Assembly (NCBI GenBank): GCA_031308135.1
Contig: JAHLJT010000631.1
Span: 151,587,425 to 151,651,424 of the forward strand
DNA length: 64,000 nt
Source of the DNA: Acheta domesticus
Lineage: Eukaryota > Arthropoda > Insecta > Orthoptera > Gryllidae
Direction: 5' to 3'
Of this stretch, positions 12,691 through 23,717 are shown one piece after another (position 1 is the first letter of the stretch; each line of letters begins with the position of its first letter). A program made the translations under genes and the position numbers. A model generated the notes under the pieces. The model was not told the DNA's origin. It worked only from the letters and a program-made list of their open reading frames with translations, and searched no databases.

Positions 12691-13059
12691 GCGTTGTTTT
12701 AGTTCCCGGCATACTCACCAAGATCGCAGCGCCAAAACACAAAAAAAACATGTTTTGAAAATTTCTTAGAATTTTATGGCTGAATCTGAAAACAAATTAT
12801 CAGTTCCCCACCAGGAGACTGAGTCGCATCGAATGACACTTCGTATGTCTCGTTTGGTGCACGGGAAGTGGTCTAACCGTGAGCGATGTAACCACAAATC
12901 CGCACACACGCACACGAGGAGTTTACTTATACTACATAGGGATAGCATCAGGATTTATGTACTTTTTCGATATTAGGATATATTGATAAGTATTTCAGCC
13001 GAAAATTTGCGTTTTCCGGCGGACGATTGCATAACTTTCTCTTCTTACGAGATAAGTGC
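12691..13059. other. Unassigned stretch
   Basis: No supported gene. From about 13000 the text CGTTTTCCGGCGGACGATTGCATAACTTTCTC is a HINE-like right end leading into the composite repeat at 13060. Confidence 0.4.
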
Positions 13060-14290
13060 AAAAAGTAAACTAGTGGTGTTATCAAAGCACATATTTTCTC
13101 GCAGTGTTCCTAAATGCTCCGATATTTTATACTACTACATAAACTAGCAAATTTTTTTCAACCGGAAAAAATATTCCGCTCCGAGACAGTCTCAAATCTT
13201 CAGAGTTAACTTGCCGGCATTCAGACCACTACGCCACATAAGCGCGCATGGATCGAACTTGGGCCGACGTATAAAAACGTAAATACCCGATTCATGTAAA
13301 AAACAACAAATAATTTAAGACAAGGTATAAAAAATTTCACCATAAATATATTTTTTTCCTTTCCCATTCAAATTCAAAACGTTAAATTCACCACGGAGTG
13401 CTACCAAAGAACATAATCTTTGGATTGTTTCTAAATAGTCCACAATATTATACACCCATATAAACCAGTAAAAATGTTTTCTACTAGCAAGTTTTTTCCA
13501 TTCCAAGAGACCCGAATCCAGATCCTCAGAGGTAAAGGACCGGCACTGATACCACTACTCCGCACAAGCGCAGTGCGCTGGAAAATTCATTTTCCGGCGC
13601 ACGATTACATAACTTTCTCTTCTTACGAAGTATTCGTGAGACGAAAAAGTAAAACTAATTTCGGAACCGTTAGGGACATGTAAGTTAATCGCATTGGTAC
13701 TGGTTATATTTTTTCAATTTATTGTTAAATATATTCATAATTTTACTTCCATCAGTTCATACAGATGCACACAAGACAACGATTGATTTGACGTGACATA
13801 CATTTCAGAAATCGAATTTACACATGTTTAAAAATTGCAAATTGGGAAAGCACATACAGACACGTCCGTATTGCTTCTATATGTTGCATTATGCGTATTG
13901 CTTCTATATGAGAGTAGAAATTCTTCAAATGATTTTCAATTAAGTTTCTACAATCCTCCATAGTTTTTTCAGCAACAATACATTTATCAAATTAAAACCC
14001 CTGGAATTCGAACCTGTCTCCTTTCGATCTGTAGCGCGCTCTCCGGATGCACCGTAGCCAGATCAGTCATTCGGGTTAGTTATCGATTGGATACTTATTT
14101 ATTAGTCAAGACTTAATTGTATCAGCTCTAGCAATAGGAAACCTATAATTGAGAAAATGTGAAAAAGATGTCTTTTGAGCCACAAAGAAAGGCAGCCATA
14201 AAGAGCATGAGGCGTAATCGAAATGTTAAACCAGATTAAAGAGATTAGAAAATTGCAATTGTGCCATTCTATAGCACCACTAGTTTTTTG
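13060..14290. repeat. Composite repeat with tRNA-like modules
   Basis: Begins with CTAGTGGTGTTATC (13068) and ends with GTGCCATTCTATAGCACCACTAG (about 14262-14284), the two orientations of the same HINE-like terminal motif. Inside are tRNA-like box A/B modules on the minus strand at about 13200-13280, 13495-13600 and 14005-14085 (reverse complement GGTTCGAATTCC). An internal end hairpin of the form CTTACGAAG...TTCGT lies at 13615-13640. The block 13670-14290 is colinear with 44260-44900. Confidence 0.55.
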
Positions 14291-14299
14291 TTTATTTTA

Positions 14300-14958
14300 T
14301 TTTTTATTCATTTTTATTAAACGCTCTTACATACGAGGAGAAATGTGAACGAAAATATTTCGTGCCGATTTTTAGAAAATAATATTTTTTGATATTGCAT
14401 ATATTTCTGACTCTAAATAAGCGAAATCAGGTTATTTTTTTCAAAAACTGGTACATGACCTTTTTTGAATAGCTGTTTTTTTACAACAGACAGTTTTTGT
14501 TTAAAGCAAAATTGCTATTTCCAAATTTGTAATTTAGAAATGTTCACGTTCTTTTGGCATTTTCGAAAAAAATGGAGCTATAGCCAAAAATGAGACTAGC
14601 ACCATATTGTGTACCTTATTACATATGTGGAGAAAATTTAAAGAAAAATTTTGAAACGGTTTTTGAGAAAAAAAAATCGTAAATTTCAAGCGCAAATTAC
14701 GCAAAACTACTCGTTTTTTATTCAGAAAATTGTTCGTGAGCCTTTTAAAAAGCTAACTATATACAACAGACTTTGGCTGAGGCAAAAGTCTCTATCTACA
14801 AATTTGTAGTTTTGATTTTTTTTTTAATTTTCGAGAAACTGAGCGATTAACGAAAATAGGATTAGCACCATATTTTTACTGTCCTTAATTACAAAAGTAA
14901 AGAAAAAATTTGGAGACATGATTTAAAGTGCTAATTTTGTTCAACCGACTTTGTCTAA
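14300..14958 (+). repeat. HINE-like repeat, left part, split by a Harbinger-like element
   Basis: Plus-orientation HINE-like text interrupted at 14956-14958 (TAA) by the element at 14959-16368 and resumed at 16372. The join GACTTTGTCTAAGGCAAAAAT matches the uninterrupted copy near 45342-45368. Confidence 0.7.
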
Positions 14959-15151
14959 AGGTGCGTGTCCACTAGAGAGTAACTAGCGCGAGCTAGTCTC
15001 GAGAGAAACTCGCAATACCCTGTCCACTTGCGAGCTATTCGCAAAAATGTCCGTCTCTCGAGAGTGCACTCGCCGCGCCCTCTCGAGATTACCTCTCGCA
15101 TGCCTGTCCACTGGAGAGCAGTAGGCTCGCGATGGAGATACGGGAGTTAAG

Positions 15152-15400
15152 ATGGCGGCGAAGAAGAGAGCAGCGGCGGCTTTCGTTACTTGATTTGCTT
15201 CTTGCAAACAAGAAAAGTACTCAGCGAGAAAGTGGATTGATCATGAAGCACAAATGAATTCTTGGTCGACACTTCTCAAAAAATTTGAAATTGAGGATGC
15301 GCAACATTTTAGACTACGCACATTGTTTAACCTAACGTCAAAATTTCAAGAACACGCACAAAAGGTAGTTTCTACTGGTAGGTTACTTTTTTTAAACATT
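15152..15400 (+). pseudogene. Possible Harbinger N-terminal coding remnant
   Basis: From ATGGCGGCGAAG the frame reads MAAKKRAAAAFVT, an in-frame TGA at 15191-15193, then KQEKYSARKWIDHEAQMN and SWSTLLKKFEIEDAQHF. The pattern of a basic Lys/Arg-Trp segment followed by a leucine-rich 'L..EFEIED..F' segment recalls the region upstream of the DDE domain in PIF/Harbinger (HARBI1-like) transposases. The reading frame is broken and there is no catalytic domain. Assignment is by resemblance only. Confidence 0.3.
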
Positions 15401-15496
15401 TTACTTGAATATCAAATAGAAATAATGACATAATAGGGGCCAGAGACTAATTTTTTGCTAAACTGATTCTGTAAAACATGAATTTTCTTCATACGT

Positions 15497-15902
15497 TTTC
15501 ATATAGGTACGTATAAACTGAGTAATATATGTAGAACAGAGAGTTATGTAAAGCTGCGAAAAACCAATTTCGATATTTCAACGTCAACTAATGTTTTGTG
15601 GTGGCTTGATACCAAAAAAGTGTGTGCTTTTTTCATTTATTTTCAAAACGTCCGTCCGTCCACCTGTCTGAAAAACACTAGCACCTAAACTTTTCGAACT
15701 ATTTTTCCCAAAATGAATATTCTCCGGTCGATCTGCTCCGATCCGAAGCTCTGTGATTCTGAAAAACATTCTTTAAATTTTGAGGGTACTTTACATGAAG
15801 CCCATGGGACATTTTCAAAAATTTTCTTTCAATTTCGTGGAATACGTACGAGAAAAACAGTGAAATACATACGAGAGTCGGTGCCATTCCATAGCACTAA
15901 TT
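15497..15902 (-). repeat. Short HINE-like copy nested in the Harbinger-like element
   Basis: It starts with a degenerate form of the family's hairpin end (TATAGGTACGTATAAACTGAGTAATA). It continues with CTTGATACCAAAAAAGTG, the (GTCY)n core GTCCGTCCGTCC at about 15650 and ACACTAGCACCTAAACT, and ends with GTGCCATTCCATAGCACTAAT. It is an almost complete short version of the family and shows the minimum set of parts. No target-site duplication could be read. Confidence 0.65.
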
Positions 15903-16368
15903 TACTTCAATGATATATTTCATTTCTTGTGCAATTTTAACTAGTGCATCGTCTTTTCCCTCCATTACCAAGATGGAAATGCTGTACCACAGAACAAAAG
16001 ATCCCTCATTTAAGATCGGACGCGTAGTTTTCTCATCATTTTTTATTGAAATACACGGAATTGTCTCCCATTTATTTATTATATTATCCTTTTCGCATCT
16101 GTCCACTGCTTGGTAGGGGCCACAGTGAGACAACAAACACTGAAAAATCGCAGACGCTCTCAGGCACTTCCAGCACGTTTCGAATGCTGAGAGCAAGTCG
16201 GTGCGAGTCCTCGCACAGGCATGTCCACTAGCCAGTAGTTCAGATGGCGACCGCTCTCCGCGAGCATCACATTACTCTCGGTTGCCTTCTCTCAGAACTG
16301 TGTCCATTGGCGAGAAACACTCTCAACACAAACTCGCGAGAGCGTAGCTCTCAAGTGGACACGCACCT

Positions 16369-16955
16369 TAAGGCAAAAATATCTATCTTCAACTTTGCAG
16401 TTTCGTAACTGTTTTTTGCAATTTTCGAAAAATCGGGGATATCACCAAAAATGATATGTGCATCGTTCTCTTAACCGTCCTTCGCACTATTCAACAACAC
16501 AATTTAATAAAAAAATTGGAACAATTTTTTTGAACATTTTGAAAATGTGCGCGGGCCTTTAGTAAAGTACCCCCAAAATTAAAATATTGGTCTCAGATTC
16601 CAGGAGCCGCGATACCAACCAAAACGATTGGGGAATATCAGTTTTGAAGAAGATCGGCTGAACGGTTTAGGCGCTGACGTTCACCACAGATGGACTGACG
16701 GACGGACGAACTGACAGGCAGAGGGAGCGCTGTCAATCGATTTTTCGGTATCAAGAACCATCGAAACGTGGATTCTGGTGACACAATGAATTAGAGGATT
16801 GTTTTTCCTAAATTTAGCAACAGGATGTATCCACTTTTTCATTATCAGAGCCCGACAATGAGAGTTTTTCTGGTACAAATTCGCCGCTTTCGGGAGCACG
16901 ATTAAATACCTTTCCCTTCTTACAAAGTATTCGTAAGGCGAGAAGGTAAAAAAGT
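16369..16955 (+). repeat. HINE-like repeat, right part of the split copy
   Basis: Continues the copy begun at 14300. It includes the GGTTTAGGCGCTGACGTTC phrase, a short GACGGAC tract at 16688-16712, TCAATCGATTTTTCGGTATC, and the terminal hairpin CTTACAAAGTATTCGTAAG followed by GCGAGAAGGTAAAA at about 16951. Confidence 0.7.
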
Positions 16956-17600
16956 CTCAACGGCGTTGAAATATTTTTACTGCCATTTATTAACCTAAAT
17001 TGTTCATTATTTGAGTAATTTTATGCATGTGTGACTTCGAAGAAAAAATGTATGATTGACTCAACACGGATTATAAGGCTGTAAATGAGACCATAAAAGA
17101 CGCATGGAAAGGAATTCTCAGACTCTTTGATCCAATTAACTGCATTTTTCTTTAGCCTAAGAGGTAAACGTATGAATGCGCTTGTTGACGACTGACGATA
17201 TTTAACTTTACAATACCTTACTTAACGATATTTTTCCTATTATTTTTCTTTTCAATCATTAAGAGAAGTTTAAATGCGTAACTCTTTTCAGACACCTTGT
17301 TTCGGATCGCTCAATGGGGACTGTCAGTGTTTGTAATTCATTTCTACGTGCATTTTGCCCAAATGCAAATCCTATTTACTTAAAGTGGAATTTAGGTTGC
17401 ACAAAACCGATTATCAGATTTCTCCAATATTCTCTTCTTTTTATTATGCCATCGTTCATTGTCCTCCTTACATTTATTCATATTTCCTAATGAGAAATGT
17501 TACCTCAGGAACGGGGAAATAAAATAAAATAATTATTCATGCAAGTTTTATGTGAATTGACAGTCGAAAACAATTCATCCAGTAATACGAACACAAAGAG
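16956..17600. other. Unassigned AT-rich stretch
   Basis: No gene or recognisable repeat terminus on either strand. Confidence 0.45.
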
Positions 17601-17744
17601 ACATTGACTGTGAATGGGCGTGCCGATGAGTGGGACGAATCGCTGCCCGCAACCGCGCTGGCGTCATCGGAACTTTTGGCAGAGATCCGCGGCGAATTCG
17701 ACCTCCATTGGATACGCGTCATTATGCCGCCTTCGGAATTGTGA
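17601..17744 (+). other. Exon-like open segment, unrecognised
   Basis: After an AG at 17599-17600 the frame reads TLTVNGRADEWDESL..., then ...ASSELLAEIRGEFDLH and a TGA at 17742-17744 (47 codons). It is locally GC-rich with balanced, protein-like composition, unlike the surrounding AT-rich DNA. The putative acceptor lacks a good pyrimidine tract, and the antisense strand is also open for 61 codons. It may be a last exon or a chance island; no family recognised. Confidence 0.22.
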
Positions 17745-18154
17745 TGTCTGCGCTGCGGTGAAGTTGCGTCTTAAAGTAGAATCAGATACTTTAGAAAACC
17801 CATCTTACGGATCATTCAAGTAATTTCCCTACAAATGACACATTGCGTATAGTCGTTTGAAATTTTCTGCCTAAAAGAATGAAGCTTGAAATATTCTGTT
17901 TGCAAAGATCTCTCCTAAGTGGAAGGTAGCTTTTTGAATACGACTCACAATTGAATCACTCGTACGTGTTTTCCCATAATAAGCAATTAAGTTGAGTTTT
18001 TAATGTTAATTTGCTTCACATCTCTTCCTTCGCGTATTCACGAGGTCTGAGGCCACAAGACAGATCGCCTGATGCATAGTGATGAGCGCCGCACTCTTTC
18101 TGAGAGTAGGCGCGGGAGGACACACGTGCTGACGCCCTCTTCTCTCCTGCACAG
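17745..18154. other. Unassigned stretch
   Basis: No gene or repeat recognised until the pyrimidine tract that precedes the candidate micro-exon. Confidence 0.4.
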
Positions 18155-18189
18155 CAGATCACAGCGGTGGTGTGCCTTTGCCTTGCAAG
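18155..18189 (+). other. Candidate micro-exon with NAGNAG acceptor
   Basis: CCCTCTTCTCTCCTGCACAG is an excellent 3' splice site, immediately followed by a second CAG (tandem NAGNAG acceptor), 35 nt reading QITAVVCLCLA, and CAAG|GTACGCAAG, a good 5' splice site. The hydrophobic residues would fit the core of a signal peptide. All elements are visible, but such a short segment can arise by chance. Confidence 0.3.
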
Positions 18190-19954
18190 GTACGCAAGAT
18201 GGGAGAGTGTTCATAAACGGGGTATAATGTTTGATTCATGAATGATTTTAGATGGGATGATATTCAGGAGAGATATAGTGTGACATGAGAACGAACCTCG
18301 GCGCAATCACACGGGACTCGAAGTCGCAACCTTCGGCTCCCTGTACTTGGACACTATTTCAAGTCTCCGAGGCCGGGAGATACATACTAGTGAATCATGT
18401 AATCTGTATATCATATATATTATATTGTACAAAAATTAATAAGATCTTCAACTTTATTCCACCATCATGAGAAATAAACCGACTGATGGTCCAGTCGGTA
18501 TGTACATTTTACCTGGAAAAAGGTCACAAAAAAGGTTTCTTTGAGTAAGTTGTATGTACGCAGGCACTAGTTAAAACCCCACGTTTTCGACCTCCTAGGC
18601 CTTGTGCTAACTCTGGGAGGCCCGAAAAACCTGTATTTTTTCGATTTATTTCGTTTTTTTTCCTAAAACCGATTTTCGAAAAAACTATATCTTTTCAATT
18701 CTCAAAAATCTGTGTAAATATACATGTTTTGTGAGAATATAATCAACCTACAATAAATATAACAGTTATTATCTGTTATACAATCATTTATCTCATCGTC
18801 TGTGTAAACATTGCCTCATAAATGTCATTGTCAAAATATTAATATTTGAAAAAAAAATGATAGATATGTGTATGGATGTGGTCGTGTTCCAGCTGAATTC
18901 TTCAACGTGGGAACAAAGTAATTTCAACAAAACGTGGCATCATTTATTACTGGGCAATTACAATGGGAAAAATAATACATTGGCGGTAAGACACTCCTAG
19001 AGGGGTGGGTGAGAAGGGAGTGATAGCTACGAACAAAATCATTATGCAACGGTAATGCACTTACCGCATGTAACTGCACTTAGCGGGCACAGTGACCGTG
19101 ACGGGCATAGCTGCTTAATAGATAATTGTCATAAGTAAATACAATCAAATGTTATTATCTTTTAATAACAATTCCTGCTTTTGTATATTTTTTTCTGAAC
19201 GTAACACTGAGTGACCTACAGCCTCAGAACAGAACAAAAATATATTCGTAAGGCGCGAATGCAAAATCTGTAGATTGGTATGGAGGGATGGTACCGCTCG
19301 GCCACCTGATTCCTTGGGGTTCTGCGTTTTGTTATTTCAATTGAAGCGTTTTGAACGCTTGGTGAATGTTTGTTTATACCAGTTTTGTTGAAATAGTTTT
19401 TTAGAAAAATGTAGAAAAAATCTTAAAATTTTAGGGGTCCCACTATAGTGAGGGCCTAGGACAAGTTGTCCCACCTGCCTCACATCCTGGTCGTACATCG
19501 TCACGATATTTAGTGCTATAATATAACCTTCACCGAGGGAACAATGTCCTAAGTGCCATAAGAATTTACTAAAATGTATGAATGCCTTTAAAAACAAAAA
19601 AAAAATCCGAAGTTTTAAAATCCATAATGAAAAATTGCCTTTCAACAGCTACCATAAAGATTGGAGCAGTTTACTGTTTACAGTGTTCGTCATAAAATGT
19701 ACGATATTAAATCTGCAATATTCTGCTAGTCTGACTGTGATGAAGTTATGAATCTACTTTTTTTAACAGAACTAGCTTCTTAACAAGCCAATTATTTTTA
19801 GACCTGTTAATATAATATTAAGTATAATATTATATTAATATTATATAATAAGTATTAAGTATAATATTATATTAATATAATATTAAGTATATATATTATT
19901 TTACAGTAACAGCTGAGTGGCATTTCGAGCGAGTTTACAATTGGATTCTGATTG
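18190..19954. other. Unassigned AT-rich stretch
   Basis: No supported gene. The 102-codon minus-strand frame at 19337-19645 is not recognised, and its Phe/Leu/Ser/His-rich make-up is typical of AT-rich noncoding DNA. An AT-only palindromic stretch lies at 19808-19895. Confidence 0.4.
19808..19895. repeat. AT-only palindromic tandem stretch
   Basis: Repeated units of TATAATATTA, AGTATAATATTATATTAA and similar, self-complementary over short distances and able to form cruciform-like structures. It contains only A/T apart from the spaced G of AAGTAT. Confidence 0.7.
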
Positions 19955-20503
19955 TTTAATTGATTGATTGTTAGTGATTCTGGGTTTGTCAACTACTGAG
20001 GTCATCGGTCCCGGAAGTGTAGTGCATATTTTTCATCGGGAGTTCTCGGTTATCTTTCCCCGCTCAAAGGCGAGATCCAAAGACGACTTATCTGTCGACT
20101 AGCGGGGTTTTCCAAGACCAGGTATCTCCCAACAACGGGGCAACGCCCAAGTCGTGACAAGCTCTAAGGCCCCCCGACCGGTCTCCCGGCATGTGTGGTA
20201 GTGTAGTGCATGTTAGTGTGTGTGTGTGTGTAAGGGGCGAGAGTAGGACAAGGAAGAGGAAGGAAAGATCGCGTGCGGTCTTTGGCCCACTTGTTACGAT
20301 ATTGCTCCGGCATTCTCCTGGTTTTGATCGGAGAAACTACGGAAATTTCACGATCAATGCAGCCGGCCACTAGAATTCTCCTCCAGATAGCAAATGAATT
20401 CGTCCTCGCTGACAAGCTAACGCGAAAATCACCACCGTCGGAACCCGAAACTAGGACCTCCTACTCATAGGCATTGCACTGATATCACTGAGCCACCTCT
20501 CCA
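19955..20503 (-). repeat. tRNA-headed SINE family A, near full length
   Basis: Read on the minus strand from about 20503, the head GGTGGCTCAGTGATATCAGTG matches a tRNA-type box A, and TAGTTTCGGGTTCC matches a degenerate box B about 35 bp later. A unique body of about 450 bp follows (blocks GAGGAGAATTCTAG, ATGCCGGAGC and CATGCACTACACTACC). The end is a short (AATC)n tail, seen on plus as ATTGATTGATTG at about 19959. Other copies here are at 1-212, 39364-40265 (two, nested), 41655-41998 and 48430-48620. A tRNA-derived Pol III SINE mobilised by a LINE is the natural reading. Confidence 0.75.
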
Positions 20504-20569
20504 TGTCAAAGGTCTAACTAATTGTTAACCAAACTAATTGTCTTTGACATTTTATTAATGTATCGGTCT

Positions 20570-21853
20570 CCCAATAGTAGAACAAAACTATTGCTTAAAG
20601 AATATTAAAAAAAACAATTAAAACTTGTCCTAAATGGCAATTTTCTTTGAAAGATTTGGAGCCGTTTTCAAGAAAATGGCGTTTAGTAGTAGTAAAAATG
20701 CGAATTGAAATTGAAAAAATTGAAAAAAGTGTTTACAGATTGCTGGAAATCTAGATTTTAACAGTATCGTTCAATAAAATTGCATTTTTGTAATTTTTGA
20801 AAAAACAAAAAAATACCCCCAAATTAACTTTACGCCATATTAAAGAGTGCAATTAGCACTATCCTTCCGAAAAGTTTTAACAAAAAATTTAAAAATATAT
20901 TTTTTAGAAAATGGCGTTTGAGCGTTTCTGAAAATGCGCAATTTTGAGCCAGTTTTCAGAGAAAACTACTCAATTTTCAAGAATCTTTACTTGACATTAT
21001 TTAAAGTACATGTACTCATTAATATGATGATGTGAACAGCTCGCCGCTAATATAAGTATTAACAACGTGAGAGACAAGTAAAAACAACTTCATTATTGCA
21101 ATTTTTAAAAAAACAAAAGAACAGAGGAATACGGCGTTAATGTCATCTCATAGAGCACATTTAGTACTATCACTACAAAACGTTTAAAAAAAGAATTTGG
21201 AGTCTTTTTGAGAAAATCTGCTTTTGTAATTTGTAAAAATTTTAAATATTGCGTGCAATATTGTGCAAACACTACTAAAATTTTCAAAAAAATGTACATG
21301 AACTTAATGAAAGAACTCACTTTGGACAACAAATTGTATTTGAAGGAAAAATCTCTATCGTCAATTTTATAGTTCTAGGAAGACGCTGAAAAAATTTCAA
21401 ACTTTGGCAATGTTTGGAAATGCAGTTAACCGTGCAAATGGGACCTATGCCACCTTAATAAGTGTATTTTACTCTATTCTTACAAAAAATTTCAAGAAAA
21501 AAATTGGAGCCTTTTTGAGAAAATTTTGAAAATGTCCGTAGGGCTTCATATAAAGTACCTTCAAAATTAGGAGAAAGTTTTTCGAAATCTCGGCGCCACG
21601 AGTGGACGCAGATCGCCATGGGAATATCGATTTTGGAAGAAAGCGCACGTATGGTTTACGCGCTAGTGTTGTGCAGACACGGTCAGACTGACGGACGAAC
21701 GCCCGTTTTGAAAAGACCCACTTTTTCGGTATCAGGCGATCCCAAACGTGTATTTCCCTTGAAACCTCGAAAACGATTTTCCGCAGCATTACGTAACTTT
21801 CCCTATACTACGTTTATTATACTACGTATATACGTTCGTATACGGAAAAAGTA
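20570..21853 (+). repeat. HINE-like dispersed repeat
   Basis: Plus-orientation copy with several internal modules, each recognisable by AAAGAATTTGGAGTCTTTTTGAGAAAAT-like phrases at about 20650, 20870, 21180 and 21485. It ends with GACTGACGGACGAACG (a remnant (GTCY)n core), TTTTTCGGTATCAGGCG, CATTACGTAACTTTCCC and a GTATATACGTTCGTATAC end hairpin. The next copy's CTAGTGGTGCTAC begins immediately after. Confidence 0.68.
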
Positions 21854-22407
21854 ACTAGTGGTGCTACAGAATGTCACAGACATTCCCGTATTAGTTTTCT
21901 ATTTCCTTGTGTCTTGGTATTTGCAATTGCCGCATACTCTTTCTTGCCAGCTGCCATCTATCACCGCACAAACTACATTTTGTTTGTCATTTTCTTAATT
22001 TTTTGTTTTCCCATTGGTAGAACGGAAATATTCATTTTAGAGTATTAAAGAACACAAAAACCTAGTCCTAAATGGCAATTTTCTTTTAAAAATTATGTGC
22101 CGTTTTAAGGAACATTGCAATTTAGCGTTACTAAAAATGCGAAATTTGAAGTTCATTTTCACAGAACATTTTTGAGTTTTCAAAATACTTTATTTGAAGT
22201 TATTTGAAGCACGAACACTCACAAATATAATAATTTTTACAAATTGCTGGTAATGTGCATATTAAAGATATGAGAGATCATTCAAAAAAATTACATTTAT
22301 ATAATTTTTGAAAAAACAAAAAAAAAACTCAAAATAAACTTTACGTTATATCGAAGAGTGAACTTAGCACTATCTGTTACAAAAGTTTAAAGAAAAACTT
22401 TGCATCC
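21854..22407 (+). repeat. HINE-like repeat, left part, split by a solo LTR
   Basis: Starts at CTAGTGGTGCTACAGAATG and runs to 22407, where the LTR begins; it resumes at 23722 with ATATATGAGAAAATGGC. The uninterrupted form is visible at 30270-30310. Confidence 0.75.
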
Positions 22408-23717
22408 TGTAATGGGACGGTCGCACACGTACTAATTTCGGCGTGTGCGAGATGAATATTTTATATAACAGGGAGCACGGGGAAAACTTAGCTGGCTGAA
22501 AATGTGCGTTTCTCCGCTACCTGAGTGCGCGAAGGGTCGCCGCCAGCCGCCGATGGGAGCGCCTCCCTTTGTTCAAGACCGTTTGCCACACCTCTGGTAT
22601 TTCCGAGCGCTGCGTCAGAACACACCCTGCGTCTTCTCGGAAATCGTGGTGACGTGAACGCCCACTCGAAATCGGGTTCCAACCGTCGATGGACCCATGG
22701 CAATTGGACGGCGCGCATCACGCGGTTTCGCTGCGCCAATAGTCGAACACTAGGCGGGGGTGAGACATGTGATCTCGCGAGCAAGGGAGGTTGCTGCGAA
22801 CGCGAGACTCGGCCATTCCGAAACGAACAACGACCGCGAGTGTTACCTTCCGATGTAAGCGACGACCGAGGTGTTGGGTCCGATGGTAACGACCGCCGCG
22901 AGACGCTAGATCGCCGCCGGCAACGCATCGTCGCCACCTCACCGCCCGCTCAGGTGCCGCCGAAGGGAGAGGCGGAACACCGTGTGAGTGCCGATACTCG
23001 AATGAACGAAGAAGCGTTCGGACGCGGCCTGAGGGCCGGCCGCCACTAAAAGACGCTTTGGTGTGTCGATTCCTGGCCGCCGCCGCCGCAGTCAATGCCT
23101 GCCGCGCGCGCCCGCCCGCGCGCCGCCCTACGCCGCGCCGCAGCCAACAGTGCCGCGCGCCGGGCCGCCGCCACGCCGACGTCGCCGCCGCGCCAGCCCA
23201 CGCGCCGCGCCGCCGCCGCTGCGCTGTCGCGCACGCCGCCCGCGCGCCGCCCTACGCCGCCGCAGACAAGGCCTGCCGCGTGCCGCTACACCGCCGCCGC
23301 GGCCACCAGCTGCCCGACCGGTCCAGGAAACGGGGGGAAGCGCCGCTGCCCTGCCGCCCGACACCCGGGCCGATGCCGACGCCCGGAGGGGCGGAGCGCC
23401 CGTGCGATGACCCGGAAGGGTTGGACTGTTAAGTTAAGCTAGTTATAAGTTAGGTTAAGATAGTATTAAGAACTGTAGGGGGCTTCACCCGATTATTTTA
23501 ATTTGCTTTGAATTAAACTCAGAAATCATGAAAGAGCGTTTTACTGTGTAGTGCATGAATATGCCCAGTCACGCATGCGTCCTAAATAGATTCCAGCCGA
23601 GCACATGAGGCAACCTGCAGCAGACGGGAATCCACAGGTGAGTCGGGTCACGCCCTGAGAGAGATTAACACCGCCGACACCGATGAGTGGTCGTGTGTAC
23701 GGGGGTGGGGTGTTACA
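22408..23717. mobile_element. Solo LTR, Ty3/Gypsy-like
   Basis: It starts TGTAATGGGACGG, ends GGGGTGTTACA, and is flanked by the 4-bp duplication ATCC (22404-22407 and 23718-23721). TG...CA ends with TGTAA/TTACA termini and a 4-bp duplication fit Ty3/Gypsy LTRs. Inside are TATATAA at 22462-22468 and ATTAAA at 23512-23517, consistent with promoter and poly(A) functions in a plus-oriented LTR. The middle (about 22500-23420) is very GC- and CpG-rich and open in several frames on both strands; none is a recognisable protein, so they are not called. At 1310 bp it is long for an LTR. No internal retrotransposon sequence remains, so it is a solo LTR formed by recombination. Confidence 0.8.
22462..22468 (+). 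promoter_or_regulatory. TATA box of the solo LTR
   Basis: TATATAA lies 55 bp into the LTR, followed about 30 bp downstream by the GC-rich body. A clear TCAGT-type initiator was not seen, so only the TATA element is supported. Confidence 0.45.

Larger units (their letters stand above)
14959..16368 (+). mobile_element. PIF/Harbinger-like DNA transposon, defective
   Basis: The ends are AGGTGCGTGTCCACT and its inverse AGTGGACACGCACCT, a perfect 15-bp terminal inverted repeat followed by a further shared GAGAG. The element is flanked on both sides by TAA (14956-14958 and 16369-16371). A 3-bp TAA/TTA duplication is characteristic of PIF/Harbinger. Subterminal GTCCACT motifs recur. It is 1410 bp, of which about 405 bp is a later HINE-like insertion, so the original was about 1 kb. 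Only a short transposase-like remnant remains, so it is non-autonomous. The class call rests on duplication and termini; an unrelated MITE is possible. Confidence 0.72.

Noticed and set aside
12219..12769. 179-codon Leu/Arg/Ser frame and overlapping frames
   Set aside because: Same reason: CTTCGTC array, low complexity.
22488..23442. Seven overlapping frames of 60-174 codons in GC-rich DNA
   Set aside because: All lie within the LTR; Arg/Ala/Pro low-complexity translations of CpG-rich DNA on both strands with no domain.
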